From contig CP070689.1 of the NCBI GenBank assembly GCA_020353155.1, positions 2,549,189-2,581,984 of the forward strand: a stretch of 32,796 nt of DNA, given 5' to 3'. Made by a program: the position numbers and the translations under genes. The stretch comes from Deltaproteobacteria bacterium (GTDB lineage: Bacteria > Desulfobacterota > Syntrophobacteria > BM002). This document shows, piece after piece, positions 1-6,419 of the stretch. The notes under the pieces were generated by a model. That model was not told the DNA's origin and did no database searches. It was given only the letters and a program-made list of their open reading frames with translations. How positions within the stretch are numbered: the first letter of the stretch is position 1; the number at the start of each line of letters is the position of its first letter.

Positions 1-159
1 GGAATACCTATGGCCAACCTCCTCCATGGCAGCAAAGAGTCCCTGTTCAAGAACCTTCTTGGCATCCCAGCCACCATCCAGGACACGCCCTATCTCAGCC
101 ACCGCCTTCTTGATGTCTCCCTTGATTACGGCTTCGGTCAGGTCTGCAAAAGGATTCAT
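1..159 (-). CDS. Corrinoid (B12-binding) protein of a methyltransferase system, N-terminal part only
   Basis: The 53 codons seen run off the left window edge. They encode an acidic, helical N-terminus starting MNPFADLTEAVIKGD and containing GRVLDGGWDAKKVL and MEEVGHRYS, the pattern of the four-helix cap domain (B12-binding_2) of the small corrinoid proteins that partner methanol, methylamine or methoxy-aromatic methyltransferases (MtaC/MtbC/MtmC type). The cobalamin-binding DxHxxG motif would lie outside the window, so it cannot be checked. The start is the ATG at 159, preceded by a weak AAGG on the minus strand. In anaerobes these proteins carry methyl groups from a substrate-specific methyltransferase to tetrahydrofolate or coenzyme M. 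The substrate cannot be told from this fragment. Confidence 0.75.
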   Translation of the reverse strand, partial: MNPFADLTEAVIKGDIKKAVAEIGRVLDGGWDAKKVLEQGLFAAMEEVGHRYS

Positions 160-259
160 CGCTATCTACCTTGAAATTCTTATATTCAGTTTCTGCTAAA
201 GGGATCATCAACACATTATGCGGCCATTTTGCTTTGCGTCAATAAGGTTTTTATAACAA

Positions 260-290
260 CACAAAAAAGCCCTTCGTTAATGAAGGGCTT
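260..290 (-). terminator. Intrinsic terminator downstream of the FKBP gene
   Basis: A 9-bp perfect stem (AAGCCCTTC / GAAGGGCTT, 267-275 and 282-290) with a 6-nt loop is followed on the minus strand by a run of T. It lies about 80 nt after the stop of the minus-strand prolyl isomerase gene and separates it from the corrinoid gene. The plus-strand side has AAAA after the stem, so it is directional for the minus strand. Confidence 0.8.
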
Positions 291-368
291 AAAATAACGG
301 GTTCCCTAAGACGCTGAGTTGAGGATTGATCTACTCTGCGTCTGCCGCCATGTTATCTTTGGCTCGGA

Positions 369-878
369 TCAGTCGCAAGTGGTGTCGCAGCAGGCACAGC
401 TTTCGGGGGCGCAGCCGGCGTGGTTTTTCAGCGCCTCCAACTCCTCAGCCCGAGCTTCTCGAACCTCAACCACTTCAACCTCGAAATGCAGACGTTGCCC
501 GGCCAGGGGGTGGTTGAGATCGGCCATTACCACCTCATCGCTAACTGACTCCACTCTGAACCTGAAAGTTCCTTGCGGCCCGCTGCCCTCAAATATCATG
601 TTGGGCGCAAGGTCCACGTCAGGAGGAAAGTGCTCCCTCGGGAGTTCGCGAAAGAGCTCTTGCCTGGGTTGGCCGTAACCGTCCTCAGGCTCAACTGTGA
701 ACTTGGCACTTTCACCTTGTTTCATCCCTTCCAGTCCCTTTTCCAGCCCCACTATGACCTGGCCGCCGCCATATATAAAGCCAAAGGGCTTACCCGGCTC
801 GGAACGGTCCACCACCTCATCGGAGTCGAGGGTAAGGGTGTAGTCGATGGCTACGTAGACTTCATCTTGGATCTTCAT
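369..878 (-). CDS. slyD: FKBP-type peptidyl-prolyl cis-trans isomerase, SlyD-like
   Basis: A 169-residue protein with the SlyD/FkpA-like order: FKBP half (residues 1-70, with GKPFGFIYGGGQVIVGLEKGL), an inserted chaperone flap (about 70-125, starting at EDGYGQP) and a return to the FKBP fold (NHPLAGQRLHFEVEVVEV). The tail has five cysteines at 156, 161, 163, 164 and 168, like the metal-binding tail of SlyD, though histidines are few. It should act in the cytoplasm on proline isomerisation and folding, perhaps nickel handling for metalloenzymes. I place the start at the ATG at 878 because AAGGAG lies 9 nt before it; an ATG at 884 is only 3 nt from that site. The open frame continues upstream to 995 without a ribosome site. 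It is transcribed alone, divergent from the TetR gene. The symbol follows family resemblance. Confidence 0.85.
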   Translation of the reverse strand: MKIQDEVYVAIDYTLTLDSDEVVDRSEPGKPFGFIYGGGQVIVGLEKGLEGMKQGESAKFTVEPEDGYGQPRQELFRELPREHFPPDVDLAPNMIFEGSGPQGTFRFRVESVSDEVVMADLNHPLAGQRLHFEVEVVEVREARAEELEALKNHAGCAPESCACCDTTCD

Positions 879-1152
879 CAGCATCTTCTCCTTAAAAAAA
901 ATGTCCGGCTGCAAGCCCGCAGCACGGACTTTGAAATTGGTCAGTGAATTTTTAATATAACGGTCCTCACCGAGAAAGTCCACCATTGAAATCACAGGAG
1001 TTTCCCTATTTTCTCCTTTTGCATCTGCCCATCCGCTACAGTGACCTTCTGGTATGGACAGGGTAAGCTACTCGGTAAACCCTGTCCTTATCTGGGATCT
1101 GGTTGCTCCTTGGGGATGTTTCCTGCTGGCAAATTACTCTTGGCGACTTTTA

Positions 1153-1170
1153 TGACCGACTGGTCGGTCA
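1153..1170. promoter_or_regulatory. Upstream TetR operator
   Basis: A perfect 18-bp inverted repeat, TGACCGAC-TG-GTCGGTCA, lies 14 bp before the -35 box of the TetR gene. It is nearly identical to a second copy just downstream of the promoter. Twofold-symmetric sites of this size next to a TetR-family gene are the usual autoregulatory operators, so binding by the 1252-1881 product is a strong inference. Confidence 0.85.
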
Positions 1171-1183
1171 TTTATTGTCTGTC

Positions 1184-1212
1184 TTGACAAATACTATATT
1201 ATTTATTAATAT
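1184..1212 (+). promoter_or_regulatory. Sigma-70 promoter of the TetR gene
   Basis: TTGACA (1184-1189), a 17-bp spacer and TAATAT (1207-1212) form a near-consensus housekeeping promoter in an AT-rich stretch. It is bracketed by operators at 1153-1170 and 1219-1234, so the bound repressor would block both polymerase binding and the start region. Confidence 0.85.
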
Positions 1213-1218
1213 TTTATC

Positions 1219-1234
1219 GACCGACTGGTCGGTC
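1219..1234. promoter_or_regulatory. Downstream TetR operator
   Basis: GACCGAC-TG-GTCGGTC is a second copy of the operator core, perfect over 7-bp half-sites with the same TG centre. It overlaps the expected transcription start and ends 3 nt before the AGGAGG ribosome site at 1238-1243. Confidence 0.85.
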
Positions 1235-1251
1235 AAAAGGAGGCAGAGTGA

Positions 1252-1881
1252 ATGGAAGACAAAGCCCGCAAGCAGAATAAAAGGTCTCTTATAATTGAGG
1301 CGGCGGCCAAGGTCTTCGCTAATAGAGGATACAACGGCACCATAATAGCTGACATAGCCACAGAAGCAGGAATAGGGAAGGGTACAATTTATGAATATTT
1401 CCTCAGCAAGGAGGACCTTTTCTTTGCTGTATTCCAGTGGTTCGTGCAAATGACGGAAGCAGAGGCCAAGGTCAGTATTACTGCTTTGGGAGGGTCTGCC
1501 TCAGAACGACTGATGGCATTAAACGATGCACTTTTGAGATCTTGGCTTGACATGCTGGATATGTATTCACTGGTTATGGAGTTCTGGTCCGCTTCAGCCT
1601 CTTCCAAAATGCGGCAAAGGTTCAAACAGGCCTTCAGGGAGGGTTACAGAGATTTTCGTCAGATCGTTTCGGCTCTCATCAGGGATGGGATAGAGAAAGC
1701 TGAATTTCGGCCTGAAGTAGATGCTGAGTCCGTCGCCGCTGCCTTGGTAGGGACCTGGGATGCCCTGCTTCTACAGGCATGGTTTGATGAGGGTTTTGAT
1801 CCCTTGACCACCTCAAGGAGATTTATGGCCGTTCTCATCAGCGGTCTGGCTTCAAAACCCCAGGTCATCTCTCCATCATAG
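1252..1881 (+). CDS. TetR/AcrR-family transcriptional repressor
   Basis: A 209-residue protein with the TetR N-terminal DNA-binding domain: IIEAAAKVFANRGYNGT then the helix-turn-helix IADIATEAGIGKGTIYEYF (about residues 31-50) and KEDLFFAVF. The remaining helical part is a ligand-binding and dimerisation domain without a recognisable ligand signature. The start ATG has AGGAGG 8 nt upstream. Two palindromic operators flank its own promoter, which points to autoregulation. The next gene begins 24 nt after its stop, so it is probably co-transcribed with the LolA-like protein and may control the export genes up to 7831. The inducer is unknown; in similar loci it is often a hydrophobic compound or fatty acid, which is only an analogy. 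Confidence 0.93.
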   Translation: MEDKARKQNKRSLIIEAAAKVFANRGYNGTIIADIATEAGIGKGTIYEYFLSKEDLFFAVFQWFVQMTEAEAKVSITALGGSASERLMALNDALLRSWLDMLDMYSLVMEFWSASASSKMRQRFKQAFREGYRDFRQIVSALIRDGIEKAEFRPEVDAESVAAALVGTWDALLLQAWFDEGFDPLTTSRRFMAVLISGLASKPQVISPS

Positions 1882-1905
1882 AACCATGGCCCAGGGAGTG
1901 ACGCT

Positions 1906-2688
1906 ATGAAATCAGCAATAAAAAAAGTTTTAAAACGCACTTTTTTTATAATTTGTCTTCTGTCTCTGCTACCCGTTAATGCCCCCCTAATGGCGCAAGA
2001 GCAGCCCCTTACCCCCAAACAGATTCTGGACAAGGTCGACGATCTCTTTCGAAGCCAGTCGAGCCATGGGTTTGCAACCATGACTGTTGCCACAGCTCAC
2101 TGGAAAAGGTCCTTATCCCTGGAGATGTGGAGCAAGGGTAAGGAAAAATCTCTGGTGCGCATACTCGCCCCCAAAAAAGAAAAAGGCACAGCAACCCTGC
2201 GTTCTGGCAATGACATTTGGAATTATCTGCCCAAGGTAAAAAGGGTAATTAAACTGCCCTCCTCCATGATGGCGGCATCCTGGATGGGCTCTCATTTTAC
2301 CAACGATGATCTTGTTAAGGAGAGCCGCATGGCTGAGGACTACACCTTCGAGATTACCTTTATGGGCGAAGATGACGGAGAGAAAATTGTGGAGGTCACC
2401 TGTCATCCCAAGCCGGAGGCGGCCGTGGTCTGGGGAAGGGTTTTAGTTAGAGCACGAATGAAGGACTATCTACCACTATTTGTCAAGTACTTTGATGAAG
2501 ATCTCCGGCTTGCCCGCACTATGACTTTCTCTCGAGTGGCAGAACTTGGTGGACGTCTGATCCCCGCCATGGTGACCATGGTCCCAGAGGAAAAACCAGA
2601 GGAGTCTACTAAAATCAATTATGAAAATATGGAATTCGACATCGGCCTGGAAGACGACTTCTTCTCTCTAAGAACTCTACAGCGGTGA
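1906..2688 (+). CDS. Periplasmic LolA-like protein (outer membrane lipoprotein-sorting family, COG2834)
   Basis: A 260-residue secreted protein. The signal peptide has a KSAIKKVLKR n-region, the hydrophobic stretch TFFIICLLSLL and likely cleavage after alanine 30 (PLMA-QEQ). The mature part matches the LolA-like family by LTPKQILDKVDDLFRSQSSHG, the strand-rich middle with RILAPKKEKGTATL, NDIWNYLPKVKRVIKLPSSMM and the WMGSHFTNDDL motif. Members bind lipids or lipoprotein acyl chains in a cup of beta strands and shuttle them across the periplasm. The gene follows the TetR gene by 24 nt with AGGGAG as ribosome site. With the downstream FtsX permeases, ATPase and barrel protein it forms a plausible inner-to-outer membrane relay. 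It is not classical LolA; the substrate is unknown. Confidence 0.88.
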   Translation: MKSAIKKVLKRTFFIICLLSLLPVNAPLMAQEQPLTPKQILDKVDDLFRSQSSHGFATMTVATAHWKRSLSLEMWSKGKEKSLVRILAPKKEKGTATLRSGNDIWNYLPKVKRVIKLPSSMMAASWMGSHFTNDDLVKESRMAEDYTFEITFMGEDDGEKIVEVTCHPKPEAAVVWGRVLVRARMKDYLPLFVKYFDEDLRLARTMTFSRVAELGGRLIPAMVTMVPEEKPEESTKINYENMEFDIGLEDDFFSLRTLQR

Positions 2689-3170
2689 GTTCCACCAATA
2701 ATATTTTTGTGGCATGGGCCACGGGGAAGCTACTCCACAACGATCATATTCGCGGCATTTATTGGCAGGATCCCTGTTGAGTAAGCACCAAATCTTCATG
2801 CAAACCCTTTCGAGGCTGAGATTAGTAAAGACAGGTTGCTCAGATGCTCGTTGTTTCGCAGCTTCCCCTTTTGGCCTTTTGCTGATGTCTTTTCTGTGTG
2901 ACTGCGGAAGGTCTGTGCCACTTCCCCGGCTGTGGTTGGGGGAGCCCCTGGCCCGCCGAAGCCTTGCGAAGGCGGGAACAGGGAGGGGGCGCCTTCCCCC
3001 GAACACAGCCGGGCTAGAAGTGACCAGACCGTGAGCGTTGGAACAACAGAACAGACATCAGCAAAGCCACTTTAATTTGAACATCAATGTCAACTTGCTC
3101 TCGAACTGAGCTTAGAATAATGCTCCACTCATTATTAGGAAAATTCCAGAGAAGCTAAGAGGAACCTCTT
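2689..3170. other. 482-bp gap holding a large palindromic element
   Basis: This gap interrupts the transport locus between the LolA-like gene and the first permease. I see no credible coding frame. Its middle (about 2872-3070) is one long imperfect inverted repeat, described separately. The last 20 bp carry the GAGGAA ribosome site of the next gene. Confidence 0.6.
2872..3070. repeat. About 200-bp imperfect palindrome (MITE-like or structured RNA)
   Basis: The arms pair over most of their length. Outer parts: GCTGATGTC followed by TTTTCTGT on the left matches the complement of ACAGAACAGACATCAGC on the right (3047-3063). Middle: GGTCTGTGCCACTTC (2910-2924) pairs with GAAGTGACCAGACC (3017-3030). 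Inner: CCCGGCTGTG and GGGGGA pair with TCCCCC and CACAGCCGGG. Apex: CCCGCC and GGCGGG around GAAGCCTTGCGAA (about 2950-2974). It has no transposase frame. It could be a small non-autonomous mobile element, or an intercistronic RNA fold that damps expression downstream. Confidence 0.7.
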
Positions 3171-4388
3171 GTGAATACTTTACATTATGGCTGGCGAAAT
3201 CTCTGGCGAAATACCAGGCGAACCTGCATCACCCTGGCTGCGGTGACCTTGAGCACTGCCATCCTCATAGCCAGCTATGGGCTAATGGACGGCCTTATGC
3301 AGCACGCAATATCAAATGCCACCAATCTCGTGGTGGGCGAGGTCCAGGTCCACGCCCAAGGCTATCGAGGGGACCACTCAATCTACAAGGCTTTGAACCG
3401 GCCCGACCTCATTTTGCGGGCTGCAAAGAAGTATGACGTCGCCGCCGCACCCCGCCGTTACGGCTATGGCCTCGTTGCGGTTGGAACCAAATCTGCCGGG
3501 GCCCGGTTTTGGGGGGTGGCGCCGGCTCTGGAGCGGAACACCTTTGACCTTGCCCAACGTCTGGAAGAGGGTCGCTTTCTATCAGAGACCAGCCAGCGGG
3601 CGGTGGTTTTGGGCCACAAGTTGGCTCGGTCTCTAAAGGCTAAGATTGGCTCAGAAATCGTGGTTGTGGTTCAGGCTGCCGATGGTTCTCTAGGCAACGA
3701 TCTCTATACAGTAACCGGTATCCTCAAGGCTTCTGGAGACAGCATTGATCGCAACGCTGCCCTCATCCATGCAGCAGACTTTGACGAACTCTTTGTTTCA
3801 GGAGGGCGCATTCATGAGGTGGCCCTGAATTCTAGAGGAAAGTTGTCCATAGAGAGATTAACCGAAGTGCTCTCCATCGCAGCCCCAGAAGAAGAGACAA
3901 TGAGCTGGCGCCAACTTCTGCCCGAGGTCTCGGATATGGTCAATCTCTTTGATGTCTCTATTTTAATATTTGGCTTGATCTTTTTGCTGGCTGCCGGGAT
4001 GGGTGTGATGAACACCATGCTCATGGCAACTTATGAAAGAATTCGAGAATTTGGAATTCTCAAGGCCTTAGGGGCCACACCATGGCGGATCATCATGGAT
4101 GTTGCCACCGAGGCTCTAGTGCTGGCTGCTTTGGGGACGGCTTTAGGAACAATCTTGGGCTTGGCAGGTTCTTATTATCTGCAGGAAGTCGGACTTGATC
4201 TTAGCATTTTCGCCGGCACCTACTCGGTTGCTGGTGTAGCCTTTGACCCCATCTGGAGAGCTACTATCAGTGCCAAAATGGTCTATCTTCCAGTGGTACT
4301 CATGCTGATCATTGGCTTGGTCGCCTCCCTCTACCCGGCGGCCCTGGCAGCCCGGTTGGATCCAGTGAGGGCTATACATCGACCATGA
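3171..4388 (+). CDS. ABC transporter permease, FtsX/LolC-E family (first of two)
   Basis: A 405-residue inner-membrane protein of the MacB/LolCE type. It begins with the family signature GWRNLWRNTRRTCITLAAV leading into the first transmembrane helix (about residues 16-38). A periplasmic domain of about 220 residues follows (ARFWGVAP, EEGRFLSETSQRAVVLGHKLAR), then three C-terminal helices at about 262-290, 311-335 and 375-398; the FtsX core is MNTMLMATYERIREFGILKALGATPWRI. The start is a GTG at 3171 with GAGGAA 9 nt upstream. The protein should pair with the permease at 4497 and the ATPase at 5733 to extract a substrate from the outer leaflet of the inner membrane. A repeat element starts 2 nt after its stop codon. 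Confidence 0.92.
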   Translation: MNTLHYGWRNLWRNTRRTCITLAAVTLSTAILIASYGLMDGLMQHAISNATNLVVGEVQVHAQGYRGDHSIYKALNRPDLILRAAKKYDVAAAPRRYGYGLVAVGTKSAGARFWGVAPALERNTFDLAQRLEEGRFLSETSQRAVVLGHKLARSLKAKIGSEIVVVVQAADGSLGNDLYTVTGILKASGDSIDRNAALIHAADFDELFVSGGRIHEVALNSRGKLSIERLTEVLSIAAPEEETMSWRQLLPEVSDMVNLFDVSILIFGLIFLLAAGMGVMNTMLMATYERIREFGILKALGATPWRIIMDVATEALVLAALGTALGTILGLAGSYYLQEVGLDLSIFAGTYSVAGVAFDPIWRATISAKMVYLPVVLMLIIGLVASLYPAALAARLDPVRAIHRP

Positions 4389-4390
4389 TA

Positions 4391-4483
4391 GGGATGTGGG
4401 ATGTGAGATATGAGATGTGGGATATCAGATTCATTGCCCAAATAAGCATTTTATCTCACATCGCAGATCACACATTTCACGTC
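4391..4483. repeat. Heptad inverted element A (GATGTGA-type units)
   Basis: The left arm (4391-4431) is a run of 7-nt units such as GATGTGG, GATGTGA and GATATGA in strict 7-nt phase. The right arm (4453-4483), read on the minus strand, is built of the same kind of units (GATGTGA, AATGTGT). The element fills the space between the two permease genes, starting 2 nt after the stop of the first and ending just before the AGGAG ribosome site of the second. A transcript could form a hairpin here. Confidence 0.85.
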
Positions 4484-4496
4484 TAGGAGAACAATC

Positions 4497-5723
4497 ATGA
4501 TAGCCCGACTAGCTTGGCGGAGCATATGGCGTAATCGCAGACGGACCCTGATAACCATCATTTCCATTGGTTTTGGTTTGGCTTGCACAGTTTTTTTTAT
4601 TGCCATTGGCGAGGGCGTTTATGCCCAATTCATAGACCAAGTCGTTCGAATGCAAGCAGGCCACATCACCATGGAAAACCCTAACTATCGCCATGGACCT
4701 GCTGTCGATCTCTGGCTCAAGGCTCCAAAATCTCTTCGGTCCCAAATTGAAGAATTGCCCCAGGTAGAACGGACTAAGCTGATCATTTTGGGCCAAGGCA
4801 TAGCCCGATCCGGTTCAGGCGACGTTAGCGTCACATTGATGGGGATAGAACCTTCAGTAGAAATCGATACCTCGCCTTTAGTTCGCCACATTGTAGAGGG
4901 AAGATATTTGGATGACCATGATGGTCCTTGGGTTGTGATCGGGAGCGAGCTTGCCAAGCGGTTGAAGCTCGGAGTGGGCAAGAAGATGGTCATAACCACC
5001 AATGATGCAGCCGGCAATCTGGTTGACGAACTGTGCAGAGTCAGGGGGATCTTTAAAACAGGCTCGGTGGAAATTGACGGATATTTCATTCAGGCTCCTA
5101 TTGATTTTGCTCGGCGCCTTTTCGCTCTTCCTGAGGAAGGGGCTACTCAGTTGGGGGTGGTCTTGAGAATTCCCCAGGCGCAGGAGGCTGTCTTGCAGAA
5201 GACTAGGTTGATGGTCGCTGGGACAGACATCGCAGTCCTTCCCTGGCAGGAGATAATACCGGAAATTGCCTCTTACATAAAACTGGACAGAGGTTCAAAC
5301 TTGATCTTCCAGGCAATCCTAGTCTTTTTGATTCTCTTTACCATCTTCAACACCATTCTTATGTCCGTGCTTGAAAGACAGCGGGAGTTCGCGGTTTTGT
5401 TGGCCTTGGGTACAAAACCCCTTCTCCTGAGGCTTCAGATTCTCATGGAGTCGGTCTATTTGGGACTCATTGGCTGCGCACTCGGTCTGCTCGTTGGGGG
5501 ACTGGCGGCTTGGGCAGTCCAAGTGTGGGGCATAGATCTGAGGTCCCTCCTGGAAGAGGGAGTTACCATTTCGGGCTTTGCCGTGAGCACCAAGATGCAT
5601 GCCCGGGTAACCATAGGACTCCTCTTGGGCACGGGGGGCCTTGTCTTTGCAGCTACATTGGTCTTAAGTCTCATCCCAATGCACCGTGCCACCCGTTTGT
5701 CAATAGTCGATCAGCTGCGATAG
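4497..5723 (+). CDS. ABC transporter permease, FtsX/LolC-E family (second of two)
   Basis: A 408-residue paralogue of the preceding permease: N-terminal LAWRSIWRNRRRTLITIISIGFGLACTVFF (first helix, about 15-35), a periplasmic domain (VTLMGIEP, VEGRYLDDHDGPWVVIGSELAKRL) and three C-terminal helices with the FtsX core NTILMSVLERQREFAVLLALGTKPLLL. The ATG has AGGAG upstream. The stop is 9 nt before the ATPase gene, so these two are certainly co-transcribed. Two different permeases with one ATPase is the LolC+LolE+LolD arrangement, but the periplasmic domains are not close enough for me to name them lolC or lolE. Confidence 0.92.
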   Translation: MIARLAWRSIWRNRRRTLITIISIGFGLACTVFFIAIGEGVYAQFIDQVVRMQAGHITMENPNYRHGPAVDLWLKAPKSLRSQIEELPQVERTKLIILGQGIARSGSGDVSVTLMGIEPSVEIDTSPLVRHIVEGRYLDDHDGPWVVIGSELAKRLKLGVGKKMVITTNDAAGNLVDELCRVRGIFKTGSVEIDGYFIQAPIDFARRLFALPEEGATQLGVVLRIPQAQEAVLQKTRLMVAGTDIAVLPWQEIIPEIASYIKLDRGSNLIFQAILVFLILFTIFNTILMSVLERQREFAVLLALGTKPLLLRLQILMESVYLGLIGCALGLLVGGLAAWAVQVWGIDLRSLLEEGVTISGFAVSTKMHARVTIGLLLGTGGLVFAATLVLSLIPMHRATRLSIVDQLR

Positions 5724-5732
5724 GGGGAAAGC

Positions 5733-6419
5733 ATGGCGAACATAGTTAGTTTGCAAAAAGTAACCAAGAACTACGGGCAAGGAGAGGTCCTCACCCAAGC
5801 TTTACGCGGAATTGATCTGATCGTAGAAGCCGGAGAGTTCACCGCCATGGCCGGTCCCTCAGGTTCAGGCAAGTCAACTCTGTTAAACATAATCGGCGGT
5901 CTCGACCGGCCTACCTCGGGTCGAGTTGAAGTTGACGGTCGTGAAATCAATACCCTTTCCAAGACTGAACTCAGCTTGTTGCGTCGAGAGAGAATCGGTT
6001 TCATCTTCCAGAGCTATAATCTCATTCCTGTGCTCACCGCCCTGGAGAACGCCGAATACGTCCTCATGCTCCAGGGAATCCCAACTGCTGAACGGAGAGA
6101 GCGAGTGAGGGAGGTGCTCAAGGAGGTGGGCTTGGAAGGTTTGGAGAATCGTTATCCCAGACAGCTTAGCGGCGGGCAGCAGCAGCGCGTGGCCATTGCC
6201 CGTGCTATAGTTTCTGCGCCTGCTCTGGTGTTGGCAGACGAGCCCACCGCCAACGTTGACTCTGAAACCGGCAGGGCCTTATTGGACCTCATGCGCAATT
6301 TAAACGAGGAAAAAGGGGTGACCTTCTTTTTCTCCACCCATGAAGAGGCAGTGATGAAGCGAGCGCGTCGGCTCCTGCAGATCAGGGACGGGGTTATTTT
6401 TAATGACCAAGCCCATTGA
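5733..6419 (+). CDS. ABC transporter ATP-binding protein, LolD/MacB type
   Basis: A 228-residue complete nucleotide-binding domain: Walker A GPSGSGKST (41-49), Q-loop glutamine 93 in FIFQSYNLIP, signature LSGGQQQR (145-152), Walker B LVLADE (165-170) followed by PTANVDSETG, and H-loop histidine 203 in STHEE. The PTAN-D-S-TG segment and the short length are typical of the MacB/LolD/FtsE class that drives mechanotransmission rather than substrate translocation. It starts with GGGGGA 5 nt ahead of the ATG, 9 nt after the permease stop. It would supply energy to the two FtsX permeases to hand a substrate to the LolA-like carrier or the barrel protein. Confidence 0.95.
   Translation: MANIVSLQKVTKNYGQGEVLTQALRGIDLIVEAGEFTAMAGPSGSGKSTLLNIIGGLDRPTSGRVEVDGREINTLSKTELSLLRRERIGFIFQSYNLIPVLTALENAEYVLMLQGIPTAERRERVREVLKEVGLEGLENRYPRQLSGGQQQRVAIARAIVSAPALVLADEPTANVDSETGRALLDLMRNLNEEKGVTFFFSTHEEAVMKRARRLLQIRDGVIFNDQAH

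Larger units (their letters stand above)
879..1251. other. Intergenic region between divergent FKBP and TetR genes
   Basis: 373 bp without a gene. On the FKBP side, a possible minus-strand promoter has TATATT near 950 with TGGACT 17 nt upstream. A 9-bp inverted repeat (GGACAGGGT at 1056-1064, ACCCTGTCC at 1079-1087) has no T-tract and its role is unknown. The TetR side holds the promoter and operators described separately. Confidence 0.5.

Noticed and set aside
2714..3034. 106-codon plus-strand and 109-codon minus-strand frames in the 2689-3170 gap
   Set aside because: Both run through the large palindrome and have repeat-like, arginine/proline-rich translations; no ribosome site precedes them.
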